This document shows positions 1 to 8,813 of a DNA stretch of 59,882 nucleotides, piece after piece. This DNA is from Candidatus Poribacteria bacterium. GTDB taxonomy: Bacteria > Poribacteria > WGA-4E > WGA-3G. Position 1 is the first letter of the stretch; every line of letters begins with the position of its first letter. The translations under genes and the position numbers were made by a program. Location of the stretch: the NCBI GenBank assembly GCA_009841255.1, contig VXMD01000006.1:81718-141599 (forward strand), given 5' to 3'. The notes beneath the pieces were generated by a model. It did no database searches, was not told where the DNA came from, and was given only the letters and a program-made list of their open reading frames with translations.

Positions 1-55
1 GAGAAATGACCGTCAAAGTTCAAGCGCGGTTGTTCCTCCGCAAGGAAACTTAAAA
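1..55 (+). repeat. Leader repeat, copy a (cut by window edge)
   Basis: A 55-bp block is repeated exactly at 112-166. It ends in CCGCAAGGAAACTTAAAA. The 5' half lies outside the window. Unlike copy b it is not followed by a start codon: the codon 12 nt after AAGG is CTT. It therefore looks like the inactive upstream member of a tandem pair with 111-bp spacing. Confidence 0.85.
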
Positions 56-81
56 CTCTTTATTTTCATAACATCGGAAAC

Positions 82-168
82 GTAGCCTGCAACAACGACG
101 CAGGCGGATTTGAGAAATGACCGTCAAAGTTCAAGCGCGGTTGTTCCTCCGCAAGGAAACTTAAAAGT
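82..168 (+). repeat. Leader repeat, copy b, upstream of nuoK
   Basis: Begins GTAGCCTGC and forms a 6-bp stem (GCCTGC 85-90 with GCAGGC 100-105, 9-nt loop). The tail TTCCT-CCGCA-AGGAA can form a second hairpin that holds the AAGGA. AAGG at 153-156 is exactly 12 nt before the nuoK ATG, so the repeat probably supplies the ribosome binding site. Related copies lie at 5936, 7669, 22055, 22160, 46438 (minus), 52066 (minus) and 52209. Confidence 0.85.
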
Positions 169-468
169 ATGTCATTAGAGTATTATCTTATATTGAGCGC
201 GCTCTTGTTCACAACGGGAGTCATTGGCGTTCTCATCCGCAGGAACGCTATCATCATCTTTATGTGTATCGAACTGATGCTAAACGCCGCGAATCTCGCC
301 TTTGTCGCAATCAGTCGGAGCCTCGGTGAAGCAACAGGACAGGTGTTCGTTTTCTTTGTAATGACTGTCGCCGCCGCCGAAGTCGCGATCGGTCTCGCAA
401 TTATCGTGAGCGTCTTCAAACATCGACAGACGATCAATGTCGATGAAGTTAATTCATTGAAAGGTTAA
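169..468 (+). CDS. nuoK: NADH-quinone oxidoreductase subunit K
   Basis: The 99-residue product has the length and three hydrophobic segments expected of NuoK, a small antiporter-like membrane subunit of complex I. Glu35 (in MCIELMLNA) and Glu71 (in [10 protein letters not shown]) sit where the two conserved membrane glutamates of the proton path lie in this family (E36 and E72 in E. coli). The ATG at 169 follows leader repeat copy b, whose AAGG is 12 nt upstream. No other Shine-Dalgarno sequence is present. It is the first visible gene of a nuoK-L-M-(antiporter)-N order; nuoA-J would be expected to the left, outside the window. Confidence 0.96.
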   Translation: MSLEYYLILSALLFTTGVIGVLIRRNAIIIFMCIELMLNAANLAFVAISRSLGEATGQVFVFFVMTVAAAEVAIGLAIIVSVFKHRQTINVDEVNSLKG

Positions 469-562
469 CAACGAGCTCTTGATTTAGGCATTAAATATAA
501 AATGACTGTTTCTCTTTACTGGTTCTTGGGAACGATTTAATCATAACCACTGTTGTTGAAAT

Positions 563-647
563 GGAGCGAAAACCCGATTTTGACAACGGAGCTTTTAACA
601 GCAAGTTTTGGCTTGCAAGCTTCGCCAAAAGGGAGCGAAAACCCAAT
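563..647 (+). repeat. Direct repeat and hairpin in nuoL leader
   Basis: In the 190-nt gap between nuoK and nuoL, GGAGCGAAAACCCGAT (563-578) recurs as GGAGCGAAAACCCAAT (632-647) with one mismatch. TTTTGGC (606-612) can pair with GCCAAAA (624-630). The second unit runs into ATCGTTAAAAATT directly before the nuoL ATG. A similar unit occurs at 32433-32455 inside the start of another gene. I see no separate Shine-Dalgarno sequence for nuoL. Confidence 0.6.
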
Positions 648-658
648 CGTTAAAAATT

Positions 659-2548
659 ATGACAATAGAATTAATTGTTGTCCTGTTAGTTGCCCCACTT
701 GTTGGGTTTCTGATTAACGGGTTATTAGGAAAATGGCTAAAAGGTAACGAGCAACTGAGCGGGTGGATAGGTTCACTCGCCGTGCTTGTCTCTTTAGTCT
801 GTTCGATTATCGCTTTTGCCAGTTTGCACGGCGGTGCTGCCCCGTTCGATGAAACACTCTATGAATGGATTACAGGCGAGTCGTTCGCTTTCAATATCGG
901 ATTCCGTGTGGACGCACTCACGTCAGTCATGCTGTTAGTAATTACAGGTGTTGGATTCCTTATCCACGTCTATTCGATCGGTTACATGCATGGTGATGAA
1001 GGCTACACACGCTATTTTGCCTATCTAAACCTGTTCGTCTTTGCAATGCTAATCTTAGTCCTCGGCAACAACTATCTCATGATGTTTGTCGGATGGGAAG
1101 GCGTTGGACTCTGCTCATATCTCCTCATCGGATTCTGGTATGAGAAACAAACAGCAACAGATGCTGGAAAAAAGGCGTTCATCGTGAATCGGATCGGCGA
1201 CTTCGGATTCTTGCTGGGCATGTTTACCCTATTCGCAGCGTTCGGAACCCTCGATTTCGCATCGATATTTGATGCCGCTGAGGCGGATAATTTTCAGAAA
1301 ATCTTTGGTGCCAGTACCCTCGTAATTGCGACGCTACTACTTTTCGTTGGCGCAATAGGTAAATCAGCGCAGATTCCGCTCTATGTATGGCTCCCAGACG
1401 CAATGGAAGGTCCTACACCTGTCAGCGCATTGATTCACGCCGCGACAATGGTGACAGCCGGCGTATATATGGTAGCACGCTCCGCTGTGCTTTATAATAT
1501 AGCACATACCGGCGAAGTAGTCGCTTGGATCGGCGTTTTGACCGCCTTCTTCGCAGCAACGATAGCACTGACTCAGAACGATATAAAACGTATCCTCGCC
1601 TATTCCACTGTGAGCCAACTCGGGTATATGTTCCTGGGTGTAGGGGTTGGTGCCTATGCGTCTGGTATTTTCCATCTTGTAACGCACGCCTTCTTTAAAG
1701 GACTGATGTTCCTCACCGCTGGCAGTGTGATGCACGCAATGGCAAATGAATTGGATATGCGAAAGATGGGTGGCTTAAAGGCAAAGATGCCGATAACACA
1801 CTGGACCTTTTTAGTGGGTGCTCTCGCTATTGCGGGATTCCCATTTCTAAGCGGTTTCTGGAGTAAAGATGAAATCCTGCACAGTGCATGGGGGAGTTCA
1901 CCGATTATTTACGTCATCGGTTTAGTCACAGCATTCCTGACGGCGTTTTACATGTTCCGCCTAATTTTTGTGACGTTTTATGGTGAATCGCGCGTTGAAC
2001 CCGAAGTCGCTTCCCATCTCCACGAGTCCCCACCTGTCATGTGGGTACCACTGGCAATTCTCGCAATTCCTTCCGCCTTGATCGGTTTACTTTTAGGGTG
2101 GGGTGGACATGACAGTTGGTTCCATCATTTCACGAAAAGTGTGTTTCCAGAAGCACACCATGAGGCATCAGGGAATGTGATCTTGTTCATGGTGATTTCA
2201 TCAGTTATCGGTTTAGCAGGCATTGCCTTCGCATGGTCACGTTACCGCGAAAGGACACCCTCTGATGAACCCACCAAGGCGCTACACAAACTTCTCGCGA
2301 ACAAGTACTATGTTGATGAGGTATATAACGCACTCATCGTACAACCGATCAAAAACGGTTCACATTACCTACTCTGGCGGATTGTAGATAACGGCATTAT
2401 TGATGGGATTGTCAACGGTGTGGGATCCATTATCCGATTCATTGGTGGAACGTTGCGCCGCCTCCAGACAGGACTTGTCCAGGTGTACATCGTATCAATG
2501 GTTCTCGGAATAGTGTTATTCCTCGCATACTATCTGTTCTTTACCTAA
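659..2548 (+). CDS. nuoL: NADH-quinone oxidoreductase subunit L
   Basis: The 629-residue polytopic protein is the large antiporter-like subunit of complex I that pumps ions in the distal membrane arm. It shows the proton-pumping core with GWEGVGLCSYLLIGFWY, the KKAFIVNRIGDFGF segment, and the conserved helix HAATMVTAGVYM. A C-terminal amphipathic stretch of about 100 residues (YYVDEVYNALIVQPI) is typical of NuoL. The frame is open upstream to a TTG at 608, but the ATG at 659 starts MTIELIVVLLVAP, a normal NuoL N-terminus, and the upstream stretch translates repeat DNA. It is followed by a 38-codon ORF and then nuoM in the same direction. Confidence 0.96.
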   Translation: MTIELIVVLLVAPLVGFLINGLLGKWLKGNEQLSGWIGSLAVLVSLVCSIIAFASLHGGAAPFDETLYEWITGESFAFNIGFRVDALTSVMLLVITGVGFLIHVYSIGYMHGDEGYTRYFAYLNLFVFAMLILVLGNNYLMMFVGWEGVGLCSYLLIGFWYEKQTATDAGKKAFIVNRIGDFGFLLGMFTLFAAFGTLDFASIFDAAEADNFQKIFGASTLVIATLLLFVGAIGKSAQIPLYVWLPDAMEGPTPVSALIHAATMVTAGVYMVARSAVLYNIAHTGEVVAWIGVLTAFFAATIALTQNDIKRILAYSTVSQLGYMFLGVGVGAYASGIFHLVTHAFFKGLMFLTAGSVMHAMANELDMRKMGGLKAKMPITHWTFLVGALAIAGFPFLSGFWSKDEILHSAWGSSPIIYVIGLVTAFLTAFYMFRLIFVTFYGESRVEPEVASHLHESPPVMWVPLAILAIPSALIGLLLGWGGHDSWFHHFTKSVFPEAHHEASGNVILFMVISSVIGLAGIAFAWSRYRERTPSDEPTKALHKLLANKYYVDEVYNALIVQPIKNGSHYLLWRIVDNGIIDGIVNGVGSIIRFIGGTLRRLQTGLVQVYIVSMVLGIVLFLAYYLFFT

Positions 2549-2616
2549 ACTGTGGAAGATCAGATAAAGACATTTCTACATTCAATCGTAAGTTGAGAAC
2601 TTGGTGGCAGAATAAC

Positions 2617-2733
2617 ATGCCGGATGACGACTTTTCAAAACGCCGCCGCAAATTGGCTGAGAAAGACGAAGACCGTTTGCTTTTTTGGTTCTTTCCTTCG
2701 GCGTGGCTCTGGAAAAATTTCTTCAGGCGATGA
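2617..2733 (+). CDS. Possible 38-residue basic/aromatic small protein
   Basis: An ATG-initiated ORF of 38 codons fills much of the 226-nt nuoL-nuoM gap. It has a charged first half (MPDDDFSKRRRKLAEKDEDR) and a Trp/Phe-rich second half with WFFPSAWLW. The composition suggests an amphipathic or membrane-associated peptide. The upstream GGTGGCAG is at best a weak ribosome binding site. Small accessory polypeptides are known around complex I in some bacteria, but I do not recognise this one. It could be a chance ORF. Its place in the operon is the main support. Confidence 0.35.
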   Translation: MPDDDFSKRRRKLAEKDEDRLLFWFFPSAWLWKNFFRR

Positions 2734-2774
2734 TTTATTCCTTTAGCCGATAACCATTAAAAAGGAGATTTTTT

Positions 2775-4337
2775 TTGCTACTTTCAACAGTCATTTTTTT
2801 ACCACTGCTCGGCGTGATAGCGATTGCCTTGCTCAGAGGACTCGGTGCTTCTGCTGTCAAAGGCATAGCACTTATCATTGGGATCCTGACGTTTATTATC
2901 TCGTTGGGGCTTTACACTGGGTTTGACACAGAAACCGCAATGTTTCAAAGTGTCACACAGCAGGCGTGGATTCCCGGTTTAGGGACAAGCTACCACATCG
3001 GCATTGATGGTATTTCCCTATGGTTAGTGTTGCTGACAACGTTCCTGACACCGGTGTGTATCCTTGCCGCATGGAACTCGGTCGAGAAAGGGTTGAGTGG
3101 CTTCATGATGTCGCTCCTCGCCCTTGAGACTGGGATGTTGGGTGTCTTCTGTGCGTTGGATCTGTTCCTCTTTTTTGTATTTTGGGAGTCGATGCTGATA
3201 CCGATGTACTTCCTCATCGGTATTTGGGGTGGAGAGCGTCGAATTTATGCCACTGTGAAGTTCGTGCTTTATACAATGGCGGGCAGTGCGCTCATGTTGG
3301 TTGGTATTTTGGTACTCTACTTCCAAAACAACAATAGTTTCGACCTCACAACGCTCAGCGGGCCGTTTGAACACTCACATCTATTGTTTTTGGCATTTTT
3401 CATTGCATTCGCAATTAAGGTTCCGCTCTTTCCCTTCCATACATGGCTACCAGATGCCCACGTTGAAGCTCCTACCGTGGGAAGTGTCATCCTTGCCGGG
3501 GTGCTACTAAAGATGGGGACTTATGGGATTATCCGATTCTGTTTACCCCTCTTTCCCGATGCCGCAGCACGGTTCACGCCGCTGATCGTACCGCTCGCCG
3601 TCATCGGCATCATTTATGGTGCTTTGGTGGCGATGGTGCAACCCGATCTGAAAAAACTGGTCGCATATTCCAGTGTGAGCCACCTCGGTTTCGTCGTGTT
3701 AGGACTGTTTTCTAAAAATCCAGCCGGTATTCAAGGAAGCGTCTTACAAATGATTAATCACGGTTTGAGCACGGGAGCGTTGTTCCTTTTGGTCGGAATG
3801 ATCTATGAGCGCCGACACAGTCGCATGATCGTAGATTTCGGGGGCTTGGCGAAGCGGATGCCGATCTTTGCTACAATTTTTATGGTGGTGACGTTATCCT
3901 CAATCGGGCTACCGGGCTTGAATGGATTCGTCGGTGAATTTATGATACTCTTCGGTAGCTTTGTTCAAGGAGCCTTCTCAAAGGTATATGTAGTTCTGGC
4001 AACAGCAGGCGTGATTCTCGCAGCGGTGTATATGTTATGGATGTTCCAACGCGTGATGTTTGGGACCCTGGATAAAACAAATGAAGCGTTGCCGGACTTG
4101 AACGCACGCGAGATCGTTGTGATGCTTCCGATACTACTGTTCATCGTTTGGATCGGTGTTTATCCAAAACCTTTCCTGAGTAAGATGGAGAAATCCGTAG
4201 GTCTTGTCGTGACAAAGGTGCAAGCCGAACCGGCTGTCGGACGCGCCGGAGACCAGACAGTAAAAGACACCGAACTCGCTCTACACGGAACACAGCACAC
4301 ACAACATGAAAAGATTGAAAAGGAGGCACGGCAGTAG
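2775..4337 (+). CDS. nuoM: NADH-quinone oxidoreductase subunit M
   Basis: The 520-residue polytopic membrane protein is the second antiporter-like subunit of complex I. Diagnostic segments include LLTTFLTPVCILAAW, the LFFVFWESMLIPMYFLIGIWG stretch with its conserved Glu, FHTWLPDAHVEAPT and LKKLVAYSSVSHLGFV. The start is TTG at 2775, giving MLLSTVIFLPLLG, preceded by AAAGGAG at 2761-2767, a strong ribosome binding site. The C-terminal tail after about residue 470 is long and polar (AVGRAGDQTVKDTELALHG), beyond the usual end of the family. The antiporter gene starts 33 nt downstream. Confidence 0.95.
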   Translation: MLLSTVIFLPLLGVIAIALLRGLGASAVKGIALIIGILTFIISLGLYTGFDTETAMFQSVTQQAWIPGLGTSYHIGIDGISLWLVLLTTFLTPVCILAAWNSVEKGLSGFMMSLLALETGMLGVFCALDLFLFFVFWESMLIPMYFLIGIWGGERRIYATVKFVLYTMAGSALMLVGILVLYFQNNNSFDLTTLSGPFEHSHLLFLAFFIAFAIKVPLFPFHTWLPDAHVEAPTVGSVILAGVLLKMGTYGIIRFCLPLFPDAAARFTPLIVPLAVIGIIYGALVAMVQPDLKKLVAYSSVSHLGFVVLGLFSKNPAGIQGSVLQMINHGLSTGALFLLVGMIYERRHSRMIVDFGGLAKRMPIFATIFMVVTLSSIGLPGLNGFVGEFMILFGSFVQGAFSKVYVVLATAGVILAAVYMLWMFQRVMFGTLDKTNEALPDLNAREIVVMLPILLFIVWIGVYPKPFLSKMEKSVGLVVTKVQAEPAVGRAGDQTVKDTELALHGTQHTQHEKIEKEARQ

Positions 4338-4370
4338 GAGCGATCTCCGAATCGCGACGCTCGATCATAA

Positions 4371-5861
4371 ATGAAGTTTAAATTTGCATCAGGTCTTATT
4401 TTTTGTTTGATTTTGGGGATTGCGTTATCAGTTTCAGTGGGGGTTTCCTTCGGAGCAGATGATGCACACGGCGGCGATGCCCATCACGGTCATGGCGTAG
4501 ACGGGGCAAAATTGCCGCTGTGGAGTATCATTCCATTCGTGGGTATACTCCTCTCTATCGCGATTTTCCCACTTGTGTTGGATTCCCATTTTCTCGTCCA
4601 CCACGGCGGAAAAATGTCATTGATTTGGGCATCTGCCTTCGCAATTCCCTATCTCATAGCGTTTCAAGGCGCAGCGTTTTACGATATTCTGCATATCTAT
4701 CTATTAGACTATATCCCATTCATCCTCCTTTTATGGGGTTTGTTCACAGTTGCGGGTGGGATTCTCGTGCGTGGCACGTTGCGTGGCACACCGACCCTCA
4801 ATACATTCTTACTGTTAATTGGCACAGTGATTGCATCATGGGTCGGAACTACCGGCGCATCAATGCTACTGATCCGCCCGTTAATCCGAGCAAATGCATA
4901 CCGAAAGAATAAGGTTCATCTCATTGTCTTTTTCATTTTTTTAGTCAGTAACATCGGTGGTTCTTTAACACCAATAGGAGACCCGCCTCTATTTCTCGGT
5001 TTTCTCCGAGGGGTGCCGTTCTTCTGGACAACGACAGCATTATTGCCGCACATGCTATCTATAAGCGTCGTGTTGCTTATTCTGTTCTTTATATTTGACA
5101 CTTTGATGTTTAAACGAGAAGGTGGTGTCGTCCCAGATGATGGAACCAACGAGCCCGTTCGCGTAGAAGGACTTTTCAACCTCGTCTTCTTATTCGGTAT
5201 CATTGCCGCCGTTCTAATGAGCGGTACTTTCAAGTGGGGAGAAGTCAACATCCTTGGCGTTCACGTGTATTGGCAAAATATTGCTCGTGAAGCATTGATT
5301 GTTGTTATGGGGCTACTATCCCTTAAATATACACCCTTCAGTGGTGAATTACGTCAATCCAACGAATTTTCATGGGAGCCGATTGAAGAGGTAGCAAAGG
5401 TGTTCGCCGGAATCTTTATGACAATTATTCCAGCATTGGCGATCCTGAAAGCAGGAGAGGAGGGTGCCCTTGCAGGCTTAATTGGTGCTATGCAACAACC
5501 GTATCACTATTTCTGGATTACCGGTGTCCTGTCGAGTTTCTTGGACAATGCGCCAACATACTTGACGTTCTTCAACACCGCGCTCGGAAAATTACACCTT
5601 ACAGAGACAGTGGTCCCACAAATTCTGTCAGGTCAATTAACGGGTCCAGAACATCGTGAGTTTGCTAGATTACTAACTGCTATCTCCGTCGGAGCAGTTT
5701 TCATGGGGGCGAATACCTATATCGGCAACGCCCCGAATTTCATGGTGAAGGCAATCGCGGAACAGAGTGGTATTCGTATGCCGAGCTTCTTCGGATATAT
5801 GCTCTGGTCGGTAGTCATCTTATTCCCACTTTTTGTGATTGTAACGTTTGTGTTCCTGTAA
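4371..5861 (+). CDS. NhaD-type Na+/H+ antiporter-like protein
   Basis: This 496-residue integral membrane protein begins with a cleavable-looking hydrophobic segment (residues 5-28) followed by a His/Asp-rich stretch (DDAHGGDAHHGHG). The rest is hydrophobic. It carries SNIGGSLTPIGDPPLFLGF, characteristic of the NhaD/CitMHS-like ion transporter superfamily, and a second reentrant-like segment SFLDNAPTYLTFFNTALG. Related proteins exchange Na+ for H+; citrate-type transport is the alternative for this superfamily. It lies between nuoM (33-nt gap) and nuoN in the same direction, so it is probably co-transcribed with complex I. I know of no requirement for it in the standard 14-gene operon. The His-rich loop could bind metal; that is inference. 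Confidence 0.82.
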   Translation: MKFKFASGLIFCLILGIALSVSVGVSFGADDAHGGDAHHGHGVDGAKLPLWSIIPFVGILLSIAIFPLVLDSHFLVHHGGKMSLIWASAFAIPYLIAFQGAAFYDILHIYLLDYIPFILLLWGLFTVAGGILVRGTLRGTPTLNTFLLLIGTVIASWVGTTGASMLLIRPLIRANAYRKNKVHLIVFFIFLVSNIGGSLTPIGDPPLFLGFLRGVPFFWTTTALLPHMLSISVVLLILFFIFDTLMFKREGGVVPDDGTNEPVRVEGLFNLVFLFGIIAAVLMSGTFKWGEVNILGVHVYWQNIAREALIVVMGLLSLKYTPFSGELRQSNEFSWEPIEEVAKVFAGIFMTIIPALAILKAGEEGALAGLIGAMQQPYHYFWITGVLSSFLDNAPTYLTFFNTALGKLHLTETVVPQILSGQLTGPEHREFARLLTAISVGAVFMGANTYIGNAPNFMVKAIAEQSGIRMPSFFGYMLWSVVILFPLFVIVTFVFL

Positions 5862-5865
5862 TGAT

Positions 5866-5916
5866 TATCAGTTATCGGTTGTCAGTTAAGAGAGGTATCT
5901 TACAAAAGATACCTCT
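5866..5916 (+). repeat. Hairpin after the antiporter gene, half of a dispersed repeat
   Basis: AGAGGTATCT (5891-5900) and AGATACCTCT (5907-5916) form a perfect 10-bp stem with a 6-nt loop, 30 nt after the stop codon. No T-run follows, so it is not a textbook terminator. The preceding CAGTTATCGGTTGTCAGTTAAG resembles the right arm of the element at 32262-32375 read on the other strand. It may attenuate transcription into nuoN or stabilise the upstream message. Confidence 0.5.
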
Positions 5917-5935
5917 TGAGATAGCATCAAAACCG

Positions 5936-6110
5936 GTAGCCTGCAACAATATACAGAAATACCGGATTTAGTCTGCGGATAGACTGGATTTAGTCTGGGG
6001 TTAGACTAAATCCGTTCCTTGTATTACATTGCAAAAACACGCAGGCGGATATTGGGAAAAAATCGTCAAATTTCTAACAGCGTCGTTCTTCCGCAAGGTA
6101 AAATTAAAAA
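5936..6110 (+). repeat. Leader repeat, copy c, with expanded loop, before nuoN
   Basis: The GCCTGC (5939-5944) and GCAGGC (6041-6046) arms are separated by 96 nt, instead of the 9-nt loop of other copies. The extra DNA contains GGATTTAGTCT at 5964 and again at 5986-5996, the latter forming a perfect 11-bp inverted repeat with 6003-6013. The tail CCGCAAGGTAAAATTAAAA is intact, but nuoN has its own GGAG directly after it (6111-6114). Confidence 0.75.
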
Positions 6111-6121
6111 GGAGATTTTGA

Positions 6122-7555
6122 ATGCCAATAGAGATTAACTGGCAATTACTGATGCCGGAGCTGATTATCGCTTTAACGTTACTCATCGTCCTCGTTTTTG
6201 ATCTGTTTGACTCCATTTCAAAATCGATTCTCGGTTGGATGACGATCGTTGGTGCTGGGATTGCGTTATGGGTCTCCATCCAGATGCATCAAACAGGCAC
6301 AGTTGGCACCCAATTCAACGATATGTTCAAGGTGGATAATTTCTCGCTCTTCTTCAATATCATTTTCCTTGTTTCGACGATTTTGGTCGCTTTGATTTCG
6401 ATGAGTTATTTGAGTAGGGACGACAGAAAACAGGGACCTTACTACCTACTTATTTTACTTGCGACGCTCGGTATGATGTTGATGGCGGCAGGCAATGAGT
6501 TGATTATTGTCTTCCTCGGTCTGGAACTGATGTCACTATCGCTGTATGTGTTGGCAGGCTATTTTCGGGATAATCCTGCTTCCGGCGAGGCGGGCCTGAA
6601 ATACCTGTTGCTCGGCGCGTTCGCAAGCGCATTCTTCCTTTACGGGATCGCTCTAATTTATGGGGGTGCCGGAACAACGAATGTCCCCGCGATTGCTGAG
6701 GCAATTACTGCCCCGAATAAATCGCCACTGTTGTTAGCAGGCATGTTCCTTCTCATTGTTGGATTCGGATTTAAGGTTGCGATTGTCCCCTTCCATCAAT
6801 GGGCACCGGATGTTTACGAAGGTGCCCCCACAACGATAGCGGCGTTTATCTCTGCGGGTCCCAAAGCCGCTGGGTTTGCCGCGTTCCTCAGAATTTTTAT
6901 GGAAGCACTCCCAACCCTGCAAGTCGAATGGAGTGGTGTTCTCATTGTGTTGGCAATGCTAACGATGACTGTCGGAAACGTCATTGCGATTGCACAAACG
7001 AGCATCAAGCGGATGCTCGCCTATTCAAGTATTGCCCACGCAGGTTACATACTCATTGGGTTAACAGCTGCAAATAACGACGGAATTTCGAGTGCGATGC
7101 TTTATCTGCTCGTCTACTGTGTGATGAACATCGGCGCGTTCGGTGCGGTCATCTTGGCGAAAACGGAGGACGGCGAGAGTCTCATGATTTCCGATTACGC
7201 AGGGCTTGGCCTCCGAAAGCCGTTACTCGCTATGTTTATGACGATAATGCTCTTGTCGCTCGCCGGGTTCCCGCCAACCGCGGGGTTCGTCGGAAAATTC
7301 TATATCTTTAAATCAGCCGTCCAGGCAGGGCATATCTGGCTCGTTATCGTCGGCGCGATTAACACAGCAATATCGGCGTTTTATTATCTCCGAGTTGTTG
7401 TGACGATGTACATGCGTGAACCGGAAGAGGAACTGAGTTTTACCTCGTATCCAAGCACACTTGTTGTTGGGTTAGTCCTCGCTGCGATTGGTGTATTACT
7501 CATAGGTATTTTGCCATCGCTGATGCTCACGCCGGCACAGAATTCCGTTTTTTAA
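6122..7555 (+). CDS. nuoN: NADH-quinone oxidoreductase subunit N
   Basis: The 477-residue polytopic protein is the third antiporter-like subunit of complex I. Typical segments are GMMLMAAGNELIIVFLGLEL, LKYLLLGAFASAFFLYGIAL, FHQWAPDVYEGAPT and IKRMLAYSSIAHAGYILIGL. The ATG at 6122 is preceded by AAAAAGGAGATTTTGA, a good ribosome binding site. Length is normal. It ends the visible nuo cluster. The following gene is an unrelated oxidoreductase behind another leader repeat. Confidence 0.96.
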   Translation: MPIEINWQLLMPELIIALTLLIVLVFDLFDSISKSILGWMTIVGAGIALWVSIQMHQTGTVGTQFNDMFKVDNFSLFFNIIFLVSTILVALISMSYLSRDDRKQGPYYLLILLATLGMMLMAAGNELIIVFLGLELMSLSLYVLAGYFRDNPASGEAGLKYLLLGAFASAFFLYGIALIYGGAGTTNVPAIAEAITAPNKSPLLLAGMFLLIVGFGFKVAIVPFHQWAPDVYEGAPTTIAAFISAGPKAAGFAAFLRIFMEALPTLQVEWSGVLIVLAMLTMTVGNVIAIAQTSIKRMLAYSSIAHAGYILIGLTAANNDGISSAMLYLLVYCVMNIGAFGAVILAKTEDGESLMISDYAGLGLRKPLLAMFMTIMLLSLAGFPPTAGFVGKFYIFKSAVQAGHIWLVIVGAINTAISAFYYLRVVVTMYMREPEEELSFTSYPSTLVVGLVLAAIGVLLIGILPSLMLTPAQNSVF

Positions 7556-7592
7556 TGACTACCGGCTATCAGTTAAACACACATCACAAACT

Positions 7593-7617
7593 GTAGGGGC
7601 AGGTCTTGTGCCTGCCC
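7593..7617 (+). repeat. Short palindromic repeat (GTAGGGGCA family)
   Basis: GGGCAGG (7597-7603) pairs with CCTGCCC (7611-7617) around a 7-nt TCTTGTG loop. Close relatives are at 39931-39960 and, on the opposite strand, 34811-34840. Its position between nuoN and the next unit suggests a REP-like element that could also act as a weak terminator or mRNA stabiliser. Confidence 0.75.
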
Positions 7618-7668
7618 ACTGTTTTCTAATAAACCATTCGTTTCTCAACATTTCATAGCATCCGAAAC

Positions 7669-7777
7669 GTAGCCTGTAATGAAATGGAAGGGTTTTGCTG
7701 GGGTGTTTCTTCAGATTTACGTAAGGAAACATCAAAGTCCCGAACGACTTCATCGAACCGCAAGGAAACTTAAAAAA
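7669..7777 (+). repeat. Leader repeat, copy d (variant head)
   Basis: Begins GTAGCCTGTAATGAAATGGAAGG, a variant head shared with the copy before purQ, and ends GAACCGCAAGGAAACTTAAAA. AAGG at 7762-7765 is exactly 12 nt before the ATG at 7778. Confidence 0.75.
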
Positions 7778-8746
7778 ATGTCAGACGTTAGGTTAGGTTT
7801 TATCGGCACCGGTGGCAACATGAACCGCCACTTGCGTGAATTAACCGAGATCGGCGGCACAAAATTCGTCGCCTTCTGTGATATTGTGATCGACAAAGCG
7901 GAGCAGGCGGTTACCCAATACGGTGGTAAAGCCTACGCAGACTATAATCAAATGCTCGCACGCGAGGAATTGGATGCCATTTATATTTCAATTCCGCCGT
8001 TTGCCCATGGTGCACCTGAACGCGCAGTCATTGCTGCTGGACTGCCGATGTTTGTAGAGAAACCCGTGCACATGGATACCGACGAAGCGAAAGAGATCGC
8101 AGCTGAAGTTGAAGAAAAAGGAATTATCACCGCTACCGGGTATCAGGAACGCTATCTTGATATTATTGATAAGGCGCAGGAACTCCTCGCTTCTCGACGC
8201 GTCGGGTTCTTCATGGGCTATTGGATGGGCGGTATGCCCGGCGGATGGTGGCGCGAGAAGGCGAAATCCGGCGGGCAACTTATGGAACAGACGACGCACG
8301 AATTTGATATGGCGAGATACCTCTTTGGCGAAGTCAAAACCGTCTATGCCGTCGCACGTAACGATCTAATCCCGAATACCGATTACGATATCGAGGAAGC
8401 ATCTGCCGTCTCCTTACAATTCGAGAGTGGCGTCTTCGGTGTTATGTTTTCCGCCTGCTTCACAACGAATGGGATGCGGCGTTCCGGCTTAGACATCTTC
8501 TGTGAGGACGGTTCGCTTGAATACCACCTTCGTAGTGCGCTTGTGCTCTCCACTGCCGAGGAAACGACCACATGGAATCCGCAAAACAATTGTACGATTG
8601 ATATGGATAGCACCTTTATTGAGGCAGTCCGCACAGGCGACGGCAGTGCAATCCGGTCTCCCTATTCGGATGCCGCCAAAACCGCAATTTTGTCAATCGC
8701 TGCCAACGAATCTCTTGAAACGGGTCTACCCGTCCACTTAGACTAA
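7778..8746 (+). CDS. Gfo/Idh/MocA family NAD(P)-dependent oxidoreductase
   Basis: The 322-residue protein has an N-terminal Rossmann fold (VRLGFIGTGGNMNRHL, residues 4-19) and the EKPVHMD segment typical of the family's catalytic Lys region. The C-terminal alpha/beta substrate domain starts near TTHEFDMARYLFGEV. Family members oxidise or reduce sugars, inositols and related compounds with NAD(P). The substrate cannot be assigned here. The frame is open upstream to 7679, but that part is leader-repeat DNA; the ATG at 7778 gives MSDVRLGFIG, a normal family start, with AAGG 12 nt upstream. A second, distant paralogue lies at 45421-46437. Confidence 0.9.
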   Translation: MSDVRLGFIGTGGNMNRHLRELTEIGGTKFVAFCDIVIDKAEQAVTQYGGKAYADYNQMLAREELDAIYISIPPFAHGAPERAVIAAGLPMFVEKPVHMDTDEAKEIAAEVEEKGIITATGYQERYLDIIDKAQELLASRRVGFFMGYWMGGMPGGWWREKAKSGGQLMEQTTHEFDMARYLFGEVKTVYAVARNDLIPNTDYDIEEASAVSLQFESGVFGVMFSACFTTNGMRRSGLDIFCEDGSLEYHLRSALVLSTAEETTTWNPQNNCTIDMDSTFIEAVRTGDGSAIRSPYSDAAKTAILSIAANESLETGLPVHLD

Positions 8747-8813
8747 TTGAGAGACTTTTGCTTACTATCAGGGCTATTTAGTTTTCCGTTTTTTATCCGC
8801 ATTTGATCCCTTA

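Noticed and set aside
1-166. CRISPR-like direct repeats
   Set aside because: Only two copies are present with one spacer-length gap, and relatives are scattered singly at gene starts. There are no cas genes.
1364-1735. Long antisense frames over nuoL and similar frames over other large genes
   Set aside because: They mirror strong coding sequence on the other strand, have no family similarity and lack ribosome binding sites.
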